DNA from: Xylaria sp. FL1777
Taxonomy: Eukaryota; Ascomycota; Sordariomycetes; Xylariales; Xylariaceae
Direction of reading: 5' to 3'
DNA: 64,000 nt
Assembly (NCBI GenBank): GCA_022578965.1
Contig: MU400508.1
Coordinates: 682,001 to 746,000 of the forward strand
The notes below the pieces were generated by a model. That model ran no database searches, was not told the origin of the DNA, and saw nothing but the letters and a program-made list of their open reading frames with translations. Of the stretch, positions 25,093 to 37,112 are shown one piece after another (position 1 is the first letter of the stretch; each line of letters begins with the position of its first letter). A program made the position numbers and the translations under genes.

Positions 25093-28000
25093 ATGCAGTC
25101 CCGGCCGTCCATAGAGGGCACGGTTGTCCCTGGCACTACCGACGAGAATGTCGAGGGGAAGCAGCAGAAGCCCAAGACCTTGCCATGCAAGTTTTGCGAC
25201 AAATGCTTCAGGTAGGATGACCGCAAAATTCATCTCCAACTCCCGTTCATAATATAGCTCACACGGCAATCCCCTTATTTAGGCGTGTGGAGCATGTCCA
25301 ACGACATGAGAGGACTCATACTAAAGAAAAACCCTTTTCCTGTGGTTGGGCTCGATGTGGAAAGACGTTCGGTCGTAGGTCAGTATTCTCCGCCTGCCGC
25401 TATCATCTCCATTCTTCCTTACCTTGTGCTCCTCAGTTGGCCTTGACTAGCCTACGCCACAGGACCCCCGTGCTCCGCAATACGCCTCCTTTCCCCTCAG
25501 GTCTTTGCATGGAGGTGGCTTCCATCCCTTTCTCATCCTTCCAATTGTGTCTCAACTGTGACGTTCCTCATCGTTAAAGGTGATAATGCTTATATGGACA
25601 TCAGAGATCTCTTAGTTCGCCACGAGAAGCTCGTTCACTTGAATGAAGGCTCCAACAAAGATGGCAACCGGCCGAGGAAACCATCCACGGCTGGTGCCGC
25701 TGCCCAACCGCCACTACCGGGTGAGAACCACGTTGACTCGGAGATGATGGGTATGCCACGGGCCCATCAGCCCCATTATCATTCGGACTCCTTACCATCA
25801 TCAATGGCTGTGCCCGCTCTCCAGCCCGATCCGCGCATACATACGAGAGCAGCCGCATGTAATCTAGACCTCTTATCCGATGCGGCGACCCAAATCGCTT
25901 CGGCCAACGAAGTGAACTCCTTGCAACCTATCATGGCGGACCTACCTCAGTCTTCAAATTCTATGCCACGCATTAAATCCTATGATGACGGCATGCCTTA
26001 TAATGATCGTGGGCGGGAGCCAGAGCCCATGACAATGGGCCTCCCCGTCCAGGGCGGACCGTCTTCTGCGTTTGACGATTACAACTTGTTCATGGACGAG
26101 TTCGCAACATCCTCACATTTCCTCCCTCAAGCCTTTGAAGCTGACCAGGGCGTTGGACTGTGGCCGCGTGGTGCCTTGTCTAAACCGTCCTCACAATTTC
26201 CATCAAGATTTCCTTCGCTGGCACCCGATCCCCGTGACCCACCCGATGGTGCCAACAGGATGCATGATGAGCCCAGCAAGATGGCCCCCATGAGAGTATC
26301 TCCTACAGATCATACAGTCATCAAGAACAGGTTGGACGAATTCTCCGCCGTCCTTCCCAATGATTTTGTATTCCCTTCGCGTCACACCCTAACCCGATTC
26401 CTCGAAGGTTACGTTACCGGCTTCCACGAGCATCTCCCTATCCTACACCTCCCTACGATCGCCCCTGCAGATGTCGCGCCAGAGTTATTGTTAGCTATTC
26501 TGGCGGTTGGTGCTCAATATAGATTCGAAAGTCACCGGTCAAATGCCCTGTGGTACGCTGCGAGGGCTGTGGCACTGGAACAAATTCGCCGCCGCCATAG
26601 CCATGAAATTCATAGTTTACTACCAACCGCAGCAGCTTACAGCCCACACTCTACAAGGCCATCTCCCAGCCATGGATTTAGGCACTCATTCAGCTCTATG
26701 CAGCAGGAGCGGCCAATGACTCAAGACACTCATCGAGAGCCCTAGTAAGTCTTATTCAGGACGATTAACTTTACACCTGAGAAGCTCGCCTCTAATATGT
26801 AATTCAGTTCTCCAAATACTCCTCAGTCTCGCATGGAGACAATCCAGGCGCTTCTATTGCTCTTCGCTGTGGGTCTATGGGGCGCGAAAGCCATTCTCCA
26901 CGAGGCCATGTCCTTACAAAGTCTCCTTGCTCTTTTAGTACGAGAGGAGGGGTTTCTCTCTGAATCGACGCAGACGGCCGATTGGGAAGCCTGGATTCGC
27001 ATAGAAGGCGGGAATCGTACCAAGCTCATTACTTACTGTTTTTTTAATTTATGCAGTATTGCCTACAGCATGCCCCCCTTACTGCTCACCTCAGAACTCA
27101 ACTTATACTTGCCACATTCGTCGAGATTATGGAGGGCTGAAACAGCCTGGCAGTGGCAAGAAGCTCGCCATTCTTTTCCTAGCATGGACATATCTCTTCA
27201 AGATGCATTCGCTCGATTGTTCAGCCGCCCTCCACAAGGGCCACCCGCTTACATGTCCTCACTCGGCAACTACATCCTAATTCATGCATTACTACAACAC
27301 ATCTTTCTACTCAAACAGACTTCGTTTACCTCTGTGTCCTCTTTCGAAGCGCCTCGTGGATTACGACCTGACGACGTTGAGGAGTGTCTACAAGCCTTGC
27401 GCATCTGGCAGATGAGTTTCGAGCAGCACCAAACGCGGGTTGCAGAGGTCAACCCGCAAGGTGCGCCGGACTCTTTCCCCGGGGGCCCGGTTGCTTACAA
27501 TTCAACAGCGCTGTGGAGATTGGCCTCGATCCGACTGTACACCGATCTGAGTCCTAGTAGGACTCTCGAGACTCGAGATGCAGGCCAAATAGCCCAGGCT
27601 TTCTACGATGCACCGTACCTGGTCCGCAGCGCGCGCTCAAACAGGGCTGTACTTCAGGCAATCCACGCATTGTCAATGCTCGTCAAGCTAGGTGTTAACT
27701 ATGTGGCAAGAAGAAAGTCATCCGAATGGAGCATGCAGCACTCTCGTACGTCCCTACAAGTCCAGTTTCTACGAATGCGTAATATTGATATGTTTCTAGT
27801 GTGTAATCTCGAATGCGCAATCCTCCTCTCCAAATGGCTCCTGACTCTGGCGTCTATTTGCCCGGCTGATGCTCCTCCGTCCCCTGAGGAAAGAGGCCTA
27901 CTCGAAATGTTACGTCACATGTTGGATGAAACTGAATTTGCGGTACCAATCGATCCCTCGCTTTCAGGAGGTGGGCCGGGCCATCCGTCGTCGAACATGG

Positions 28001-28203
28001 ATATGACAATAAATGACAGTAATAAACTACGCCAGCTAGCTGCCGCTGTGATTCGACTGTGGGCAGAGACATTCAAAGGGTCGCATATCTTTGATATTGT
28101 CAAAGTAATTGGTATCGGCCTGGAAGGGTATGCCGATCTGCTGGAAAAACCACGTGATAGGACACCACTAGGCAGGATGGGAACCAATTCTCGGCTTGGC
28201 TAA
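25093..28203 (+). CDS. C2H2 zinc-finger transcription factor with Fungal_trans domain (five exons)
   Basis: Exons are 25093-25211, 25283-25378, 25605-26744, 26808-27745 and 27800-28203, 898 residues. The two fingers are assembled only by splicing. Exon 1 ends in CKFCDKCFR and exon 2 supplies HVQRHERTH for finger 1. Exon 2 also starts finger 2 (CGWARCGKTFGRR), whose histidines in LLVRHEKLVH come from exon 3. Residues about 85-300 are disordered. From about residue 330 comes the Fungal_trans region, with FLEGYVTGFHEHLPILHLPT, then AILAVGAQYR, TYCFFNLCSIAYSMPPLLL and LECAILLSKWLL. This architecture occurs in AmdX-type and other fungal C2H2 activators; the target genes cannot be read. The last intron (54 bases, GTACGT...TTCTAG) is in frame without stops, so it could be retained; removing it gives HSLCNLECA as I expect for relatives. 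Confidence 0.88.
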
Positions 28204-28686
28204 TGCATGGTATCGCTGCCGAGTTTTCCTGAAACCGAATTAAACTGGGTTGATCAATTAGCGAGGTGTTGTGGCTGCTGTCAATGTATGTTGAATTCTG
28301 CTTAGGTCGATGTCGGATGAATGTACTTAGCGCTGTTAGAGATGCTGAATTCTCTATTCATTTATACTACCTCGCCGTAATGATACAGAATTCCACATGG
28401 TAGACTTCAAAGACATTACATGTACTTGTCCATTATATCCTTAAGTTCGTTACTGCAGGTGCGCATGCAAGTTATATTTTTTCCACATATCACTTTGTGT
28501 AGCGGTCGGCGTACCGGGACCACTTTTACTTAAGTTCTCAGTTCTGCCATATGTCTATCATCATATCTTTTCTATATGTATGTACTCATTCATGTACGAG
28601 GGTAGGAATACCCTAAGGTCAGTTTCATGTCCTCCATCCGCCAGCGGAGCCTTCACCCGAACGAGAGCATCCTTACCCAGTGCATA

Positions 28687-28702
28687 CATGCATGCATGCA
28701 TG
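28687..28702. repeat. (CATG)4 repeat
   Basis: Four perfect CATG units; the tract is self-complementary. Confidence 0.8.
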
Positions 28703-28867
28703 TAGTATACTTCTTGCCTCACTAACATATCAACGGAGCGTCATATTGAACAAAGTCTCGCGTACACCACGCTAGGTACTAACCTATACCCCAACATCTA
28801 GATTTAGCCTAAATTTAATCGAGCAGTACTGCGAGAACATGAGGGGTAGATTAAGCCTTTCCTTGTG

Positions 28868-28882
28868 TAGGTAGGTAGGTAG
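28868..28882. repeat. TAGG tandem repeat
   Basis: Three TAGG units plus a partial fourth, one of many TAGG/CCTA tracts in the non-coding parts of this window. Confidence 0.75.
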
Positions 28883-29816
28883 TCTTACAGTACACAGCAT
28901 ACCCACAGTACGTTACCTCGGTCCCGTCTTGTACATGCATTTTATGTGTCTCCCGTTACCTAATTAGATAGTACATAATATGGAGGCGAGTACGTGTACA
29001 TACAGTATTATGCACCTCATATAAATGACTCGGGAGGGGGGTAAGGTGAATGGGTATGTATGTATGATGGTTGTTGCATTGGCGGTGGAGGTGTTAACTG
29101 ATTTACTCCAAGTCCCTTGAGGACATTTGGAGGAGAAATTGTGTCTAGGTACTAACTATTGCTTGTGTTGGTTGAAGTGGGGAGATCTGATTAAGGTGGT
29201 TTGACGTTTCCGTCGTTGCTTTGTTATGATATGAATATAATGCTTGAGCACTATTGCACAATTCATCTATAGAAACAATTTCAGACCAAGCTTGCGCTAC
29301 GACTGGCTTATGGGCTTGTACTTTATTTAGATATACTTTATAATATTGCTTTTATTATGCCACATGCAATTAGAATTTTCCATGACGGTCTTTATTTCGA
29401 TATGTATACAGATACTATGAAATACAGTTCATAAAAACTGGTTTGTATGTCTCGTAGGTAAACGTTTACCTTGTAGCTAACTTGCGGGCCTAAACAGGTG
29501 AGAAATAAGCAATTGCCATTTAGTTGCCTTTTATAACTTATAGATTATCAATTTAGATGGAAGTTATTAGCGATACCTAACAAAGACAACGTTGTTGATG
29601 ACTACCTACAAATATATTCGTAAAGTTTCATTGCTTTGGAATTTACACAGTCAAAAAATAGGTAAAATAACTCCAACTATCACCCTCGTTCTATTGACTT
29701 GATTACAAATACCGGCCATAGAAAACTATATATCCTTGTCAAGATACTATAGGGGGATCACGTGACAGCGCGTTGGCGATCTCGTCTCACCCCACCTGCT
29801 TGGGATTGGGTATTCC

Positions 29817-32020
29817 ATGAAGCGCGTCATCTTCGATCCTCTCAAATCTAAGGCAGAAAGTGCAACTCCTTCTCGTAGCGCAGAAATGCCTCCAAAAAAA
29901 CGTAATTTGACTGAGGTGGAAACCCCTCAATCCGGATCCCGTCGCCGGTCGATTCGCATCAGCTCCTCAGGCAAGAGGAGCTCATATTTCGAGGATGACG
30001 TAGATGACTCTGGCGGCGATGAACCGCCGCGCAAAGCAACGAAGACTGCTCCCAATGCGTCACGCTCTAAGCGGAGGTCTCAAATTGATGTCTCGGATGA
30101 TGAGGATCAGTATGAGGATGATGATGTAGATGAAGAAGTTGGGGATAGCGACGCTTTTGACGAAGAAGATGAATCCGCCACGCCGCCGCCACAGCCCAAG
30201 TCTAGTGCCGCGAAGCGTGGTCGTGGTCGGCCGCCCAGAAACTCAACTGTGCAGTCTCAGAAGGGAAAACCACAGGCACGAACGCTCAATAGTGCAGTAA
30301 AATCCGACTCTGATGCGAAGAAGCGTGGTCGACCAGCAAACGGGCCGGCATCTCCAAGCGCCAAACGGGGAGGGCACGTGGCACGTGGCGGCGATGGAGA
30401 TGAAGAAGAAGCTGAGGTGGACGACGACGATGATGATGATGACGATGAACCACAAGTCACTTTCGTCCCACTGCCGAAACTCCGCGATACTGGTGACGTC
30501 GAATATGAAGCCACAAAAGTACACCCAAATACTCTCCTTTTCTTGGGTGATCTCAAAGCGAATAATAAGCGCAGTTGGTTGAAGAGTAAGTTGGGACCTC
30601 ATAAGCCTTTCATCACCTTTCATCACAGAGCGTATTGCATGAAAAATTACTTTCTCTTCTCGTAAAGTCTTTATTTCCCGTGTGGTTATATAACATCCCA
30701 TATTTGAATAGTGGATGTTTAGACATATTAGTAGGAGAGATGGTTAGGATGAGAGCTGAGGATGAGAGTTGACCTGATGTGAAACACAGTGCACGACCAG
30801 GAGTACCGACGGTCACTGAAAGATTGGCAGTCCTTTGTTGAGACACTCACGGAGAAGATCATTGAAGCCGATGAGACGATACCGGAACTTCCTATCAAAG
30901 ATGTCATTTTTCGCATCTATCGTGACATTCGCTTTAGCAAAGACCAAACCCCGTATAAGGTGAGAGACACCCCGTGACTTAAATTTCAAGATCTGTGAGA
31001 TAAACTTAGTACTAATCTTCCGAGAGGTTTAGGCTCACTATTCCGCTGCGTGGTGAGTCCGATAATCCTGTTTGAACCTCTTGAGTAACTGAAACGATGC
31101 AACATACAATTACTCACCTAGCTATGGATACTGCCCTATCCTATATCTACTGACATGTACTCTTTCTCCCACACTAGGTCACGCACAGGTCGCAAGGGCC
31201 CGTACGCTTGCTACTACGTACACGTAGAACCTGGATACTGCTTAGTGGGTGAGTTGTTACACAGTCCTCGGTGAATACCGACTTCCATGGCCACTGTCCT
31301 AAAATATCAATGTGGCTAGGCGGTGGGCTTTGGCACCCTGAGGCTCAGGCCCTTGCCAGGCTGCGCGCCAGCGTCGACGAGCGGCCTCACCGCATCCGAC
31401 GTGTGCTAACGGACCCCGAGTTTGTCCGTATCTTCCTCCCAAATGCCGTCGGCAAGAAGGAGGACAAGGTCCTTAAAGCGTTTGCCGATGGGAACCAGGA
31501 GAATGCGCTAAAGACTAAGCCCAAGGTCCGTCAGTTGCCCTCGTGCTTATATATGATTGGTTTAATTGTGGGAGTTTGTGAAGTAACTGGGAGGGATGCT
31601 TTGTTTTTGCGTGAACGAAAAAGTGAATGGGTGAGACTGATAATGAGCTTTCAATAGGGATTCAATCCAGATCACCGCGATATCCACCTCTTAAAGCTTC
31701 GCAACTACACCATTGGCCGTCGGATACCCGAGGAGGAGCTTCATAGCAACAATGCACAGGAGAAGGTCATGCAGGTTATCCGTGCTATGGTGCCATTTGT
31801 GAGTGTGCTGTGATTTATTTTCTGTTTTGGAACACATTTCTTCCCTCTGAGTCTTTCTCCGGTGGAGGAGGATTGTCTCAGCTAGCTAACGAATAATACA
31901 TAGATCACATTTTTGAATAGTGTCGTCATGCCGGACCCAGGTGTTGACAGCGATTCTGACGAGGAGAATGAAGAGGAAGACAATGTGGACGACGAAAACG
32001 ATGACGAAGATGAAGAATGA
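29817..32020 (+). CDS. DUF2461 (TIGR02453) family protein, seven exons
   Basis: Exons are 29817-30585, 30790-30959, 31033-31052, 31178-31248, 31320-31525, 31658-31798 and 31904-32020, 497 residues; the third is only 20 bases. Two ATGs are possible: 29817, used here, and 29886 (MPPKKRN), which relatives may prefer. Residues 1-220 are disordered, acidic and basic by turns, with AT-hook-like KRGRGRPP and KKRGRPA motifs that suggest DNA binding. The DUF2461 domain follows, assembled across six exons: LLFLGDLKANNKRSWLKMHD, then DIRFSKDQTPYK, AHYSAAWSRTGRKGPYACYY, LVGGGLWHPEAQALARLR, and IRRVLTDPEF near its end. The tail is Asp/Glu-rich. DUF2461 has no established biochemical role. A nuclear location is inferred from the AT-hooks. 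One donor (GTCCGT at 31526) is weak, but the join KTKPKGFNPDHRDI is as expected. Confidence 0.88.
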
Positions 32021-32311
32021 GGCTGAAGTGATATTAGTTGCCTACTGTAGATATTTGTAAGATGGTACGGTGGTCACGATTTCGCTCTGTATATTCGTTT
32101 TTGTTGAGTAAATTGCTATCTGTGGTATATATATGCCAATTGATTCCTCCAGCCACACAAATATGAATATATACTAATGGATACCATATAAACAAGAGAT
32201 GGCAGAATGAGACATATACCTATACAAATTCGCTTTAGTCACGCTCATAACTTTGGAATCCTGATTTAATATCCCCGTTTTCGAAATACTTTCATAACGC
32301 CTAAGGAAATC

Positions 32312-35181
32312 TTAAGTTGTCCCCGTTGACAAACTAGGCGGCAGGTCTTCTTCCCGTATCCCCCAGCCACTCTCCTTTGGTCCAAGAACAAACTCCAACA
32401 CGCCACCCCTGGTGAAAAAGTCATGTGTGATCCAATTCTTGGTATACGGCTGCCCATTGAGCTTTGCGCTCTGGATATACATGTCTACGTACGCGGGGTC
32501 GAAATTCACGTTGCGCAGCGTAGCCCAGCCACTCCCGTCCGGCGTCCTAATGCTGACTTCGCGAAATAATGGGGGTGTCAACAGATACACGTCCTGACCG
32601 GCGACTGGGAAGAATCCCATGAAGGCAAACGCCGAGAACGCGCCCATGGCGCAGTCGTCGTTCCCCGGGATGCCAGCGACGGTGCTGTTGAACAGAGACG
32701 GTATGTACTGATGGACCCAATACGCGCTTCTTCCGGGTCGCCCGGCATAGTGGAACTGGAAGGTCGGGAGGAAGTTGGGTTCGTTCCCCATGTAGTTGAT
32801 CCCCGAGGCGTGGAAGTAGTCGAGTCTCTCGACGAAACGCTCCGGTCCTCCCATTAGACTGATTAGCGATGCCACTACAATACTAATGTCAGTATTCTCA
32901 TCTTGAATGTAATCCCCGGTCGTTTTAAAGAAAGATATTATTGATACTCTTATGAAAATAGCCGAAAATGAGGGCGAAAGGAGCCAACCACTTACTGTCT
33001 TGCGGCACGTAAAAGCTATATAACCAAGGGCTACCTTCGTATGTCGAGTATTGCGTGTCGAAATAGCAAACGTGCTGTTCGTACACGGGACTACAGAGCC
33101 GCGCCCTCTGCTCAGAGAATGTGCCGTTCCGGAGACGAGGCTGTAGAAAGCCGAGGAACTCAGATCCCTGGAGCTTGCCCGCCGTATCTCGGTAATGGTC
33201 ATCGTGCTCGGCTTGCCATAGATTCCTCCAATTGTGGCTACGCTGGAGGTACTTCGCCTCGTCCGCCTTGTGTCCAAGCTCGCGGGCCATCAGAGCAATG
33301 ACGAAGTCATCGTATGCGTACTCAACTGTGCGTGAGATAGAGCGGCTGAGCGGGCCTGTACCATTTCTATCGTCGTCATCCACCGGGATGTAGCCGAGCG
33401 TGTGCCAGCTCTCGAGCCCCCCGCGGCCGGATATCGACCAGTCTGCTGGCTCCTCTTCGGCGTCCGACACCACGGCCTCGTATGCTAATGCCCAGTCTAT
33501 GCCCCTCGTCAGATTCTTAATAAGCGCGTCGGCTAGCACCACGTCCGCATTTGAGCCGCCTTGCGTAAAGCCTTTGCTGAAACTCATGCGGCAGTCTGGC
33601 AGTTTCCCTTCGTACTTGTAGATGTCAATCAGCGCACGTACCATGTCTGTTTGCGTTTCGGGATCGATGATGGTCAAGAGGGGATGCTGTGCCCGGAAGG
33701 AGTCCCAGATGCAGTAGAAGCTATCATAGTACGGCTCATCTGACTTCCAAAGCGGGTTCTCCCCCGTGTAGTCCTGTGGCGACAGCATCGTGCGGTACAG
33801 ACCAGACCAGAACGTCTGCAGTAGATCTAAGCTGAGGCCCTTATGATCGGCTTTAATTGCGGAGAGCTTTTCCCGCCATGCTACTTCGGCATCTGCAACC
33901 ACTCTAGAGAAGTCGAAGTCGCCTATCTCCCGCTCTGCGTTCTCGCATGCCTGGAGATCCGAGATAAACGACACGCCCACTCGCGCGAGGATCTGATTCT
34001 GGGGTGCCTGGGCGAACTGGACCCATGTACCGGCCGACCCCCGTGGAATCCGGGCGTCGCCGGATTCGGTTCCTAGAGAGTGCACGCTGTCCGTCGCCTT
34101 GTCGCCGGTGAATGTCCCCATTCGCCGGATCTCGGCGCCGTGGAAGTCAGCACAGAAATAAGCCTTAAACGAGCCATGGCCGAAAGAGGCGCGAAAACTG
34201 CCACCCCCTTTCATTCGACCCGTCGTCGTATTCACTTCGATGTCGCCGCCCGAGCGACTGTTGACAAGATCAATCATGTCGATAAGGATCAAGGGGCTAT
34301 TAGCTACCATTTGGGGCACGTCTTCATTAATGGACGCGGCATATCCATAGGGTACCTCGACCTCCGGAGGGAACTTAAACCGGAAGAGGCTTGTATGCGC
34401 TGTCGCTGTCATTTCTGCGTACACCGAATTGTTCAGCCCGATGGCGAAATACCCCGGTCTCGCCGTGGCAGAGTCGTTGATGCGAGGTATAGCCCGCTGT
34501 GCAGCGACGTAATAGCACTTTCCGAAGTCATCTTCAGGACATCCCGGGTGAGCAAAGAGTGGGAAGTTGCCCATGGAAGCGGCCTATAACATGTCAATAC
34601 ATACTGGTTTATGCAGCACGTTTACGCATTAATACTTGCCCCTCCAGTTCCTGGTTGATCGTAGTTAGTGCCACAGTGAGATTTACATGGCTAGCAAGCG
34701 AATGGGCCTACCAGAGTCGTGGAGTTGAGAGAAGCCCTGGATCAGTGAGTCGTCAGACACGAATCCAGCAGCAGCCTCGGCATAGTTGTTCGTATCCGCC
34801 ACTGGCTTAGCCATGCCTGCATTCATTCATCAGGAGCTCTCCGGGGGGATGATTCAGGAAGATCCGCGCTCACCATAAGGCAGAGTTGCGCCAGGAAAAA
34901 CATGACCTTTTAGAAGACTTAGTCTCGTCACTAAGACCCTAGAGAACCCGCGATATAAGAGCTGCCAACACACCTCCGTTCACCGTGCCGATGAGGGGAT
35001 CAATGAAATCCAGGACATCGCCGCTAGATTTCCCTGCTAACGCCTTGGTGACGCTCAACAAGACTCTCCGAGGCGGATTGAAGCCATCGAAGGGAAGCAA
35101 GGCCCATATAAAGGAAAAGAAGAGGGCGACCGTGAGCACCCTGCGTCGTCGAGGGAAAGTTGTCAGGAAAGGACCCGCCAT
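32312..35181 (-). CDS. GH92 family alpha-mannosidase (six exons)
   Basis: Exons are 35181-34974, 34906-34874, 34816-34712, 34650-34640, 34583-32996 and 32874-32312 on the minus strand, 835 residues. The start at 35181 gives a basic N-terminus and a hydrophobic segment (residues about 15-32), a signal anchor or signal peptide. GH92 hallmarks run throughout: IDPLIGTVNGGHVFPGATLP, GFSQLHDSGTGG, YCIWDSFRAQHPLLTI, GGSNADVVLADALIKN and GIPGNDDCAMGAFSAF, with FFPVAGQDVYLLTPPLF in the C-terminal (alpha/alpha)6 domain. GH92 enzymes are calcium-dependent, inverting exo-alpha-mannosidases, mostly alpha-1,2, acting on N-glycans or fungal mannan. Two splice oddities are noted under findings: exon 4 is only 11 bases, and the following intron uses a GC donor. 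The gene faces away from a GH125 alpha-1,6-mannosidase 3.3 kb off. Confidence 0.92.
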
Positions 35182-36279
35182 TGTAGTCAATCGTGGGACT
35201 CCCCACGATACAGACGCTGTCCTCCCTCGACCCGTTTTCGTGCGAGTTTACGTCGCCAAATAAGTGAGGAAGTGTTGAGCAGGTAGGTCGGGACACCTGG
35301 CCAGCCAAGCCATTCTGTTTATAGGCACTTGTAATATGCGTAGCTTGGCATAGAGTCGAGACCCAAGCACCGACACCGCGACTTCAGGTTTCCGTGCTAT
35401 AAAGGCCCCTGAAATAAACAGTCTATAAGAAAATCAAGCACAGTGCTACAATCAAGAAGCAACTAAAATACAATAGAATAATTGTTACGAGTCGTTGCAG
35501 ACTATCAGCGACTTATCATTTTCTCTTCGTCTTGCATGCGTATTTCCGGACACTGTGATGCGACCGTATAGGTATCCGTTCTGGGCAATTCCGGGGAAGC
35601 CGGTTAAAGCCAGTACCCCTTAATGCGGCAGGCGGAAATCCGTAACAGTAACTTACCATACTCGTACGTTTACTACGCCGCACTGTTATGGTAAGAACTT
35701 CGTATAGAATCCATCACGGAGTGCTAGGAACGCGACACTTCAACCTCATTGTGGTTGTTGGTTTCGTTGGGCAAACAAGATCACGACACGAAAAAGGGCG
35801 ATATAAACCAAAAGGGTCTACCTACTTACTACTGGTCGAGTGAGAAAACTCGTTCGTAAAGTCGCGATATACCAAGGAGCTACTAGACAGTCTTTATGCC
35901 CTACGCCATCCCACTTAGACATCCTTATGAAGAACCCAGGTCCCTGGGCGGTTAGGAACACCAGCCTACTCACTCGGCTCCGACATTGGAACTGCACACC
36001 ATACAGCGTCGACTTGCTACAGTGGTAACCTGAGCGGTTTGTAAGTTCTGAGGAGAATGAATGGTCCCTCCAGATCACTATCTAGAGTTTGGAGTTGACC
36101 CAGAGCGTTAGCCTTCAATTTACCATGGCCAGAGTTGCGACATTCACCCTGAGAATACCGGAAATTTGAAAGGCAAGATTATATCTCAGCTAGATTCGTG
36201 GTGTTGAAGTAAGGCGACCAATGGGTTGTGATTCGAAGCGAAGCTGCATCGCATCTCTCGTAACGCTCATATCACTTGA
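35182..36279. other. Upstream flank of the GH92 gene
   Basis: This should hold the GH92 promoter. Open frames at 35818-36078 (minus) and 35840-36028 (plus) overlap each other and show no family feature. No RNA gene was seen. Confidence 0.45.
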
Positions 36280-37112
36280 GAGCCTCCTATTCTAGCGCCG
36301 ACTGAACTCGTCCTGGAAATCAAGGCTCATAGAGGAAATGGTGTATGCTTGCCTTCACTAGCCGTGATTATATTCAATAAGTCAATCATATTACCAAATC
36401 AAGGTGCGTTTAGTACTTGTTTTTATCAGATGCGTATATTAACGAAAGTTTCTCAGTCCAACGAACCAATAGGCATTATGGAGGGTTCCGTTGGCACGGC
36501 TCGTGACAAACACGTCTTGGAAACTAGTGGCTGTGAAGACTGCCAAACGGTCTACTTTATTCAAAAGATATGCTCTTTTTTTGAAGCAGCATCCTCCCGA
36601 CTCTCATATGACTTGGAAATCTTATTTTCCGAGTCTCCGAGGTACCTATTGGACGTCAAAGTACTGTTAACTTAGCATCACACTGATCGTGATTCTTACA
36701 GGTCTGTGTTCGGCTTGACATAGGGCCCTACCTGCTTGGACTATATGGTCCGAAGGTTATTGAAAAGCAGCGAGCTGACACGGAGACTTCGAGGGAGGGG
36801 GGTCACATTGATATAATCCTGGATTCTTCCTGGAGTGGAACACGTTCGCCACCTACCGTCCTGGACCGCTGGCTAGTACCACACGCCTAAATAGCATTCC
36901 TCGATGTCAGCGGCGTAGAAAATGCCACACCAGACAATCCCGTAGTGCTTGTACTACTTTACACGATCGTCATCAGATCGTCCCACCAATGGCTCTCACG
37001 ACTCAATGTGGCCCTGCCCCAATTCGGCGAATCTGTGAAAGGATACACTTGGCTCAATAATTCCCATGACACGTTGTGCTTGTGCTTGTGCTGCACACCG
37101 TGTCTCATGTGA
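36280..37112 (+). pseudogene. Probable broken protein gene of unknown family
   Basis: A protein-like reading frame with no usable start codon runs from 36280 to 36660 (127 codons). It can be joined through a short GT...AG segment (36661-36701, 41 bases, with a CACTGAT branch-like site) to a second frame at 36702. That frame runs 62 codons to a TAA at 36888-36890, then a further 73 codons in the same frame to TGA at 37110-37112. The text is well mixed and protein-like, for example FFEAASSRLSYDLEILF, VCVRLDIGPYLLGLYGPKV, and NPVVLVLLYTIVIRSSHQWL after the stop. The TAA could derive from CAA by one C-to-T change in a CpA step, the repeat-induced point mutation (RIP) preference. I do not recognise the family. 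It could also be chance open frames or an unresolved multi-exon gene. Confidence 0.35.

Larger units (their letters stand above)
28204..29816. other. Intergenic, AT-rich with short repeats
   Basis: This holds the 3' flank of the zinc-finger gene and the promoter of the DUF2461 gene. A CACGTGAC E-box-like element at 29759-29766 lies about 55 bases upstream of the first ATG of the next gene. No coding sequence or RNA gene was recognised. Confidence 0.5.
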
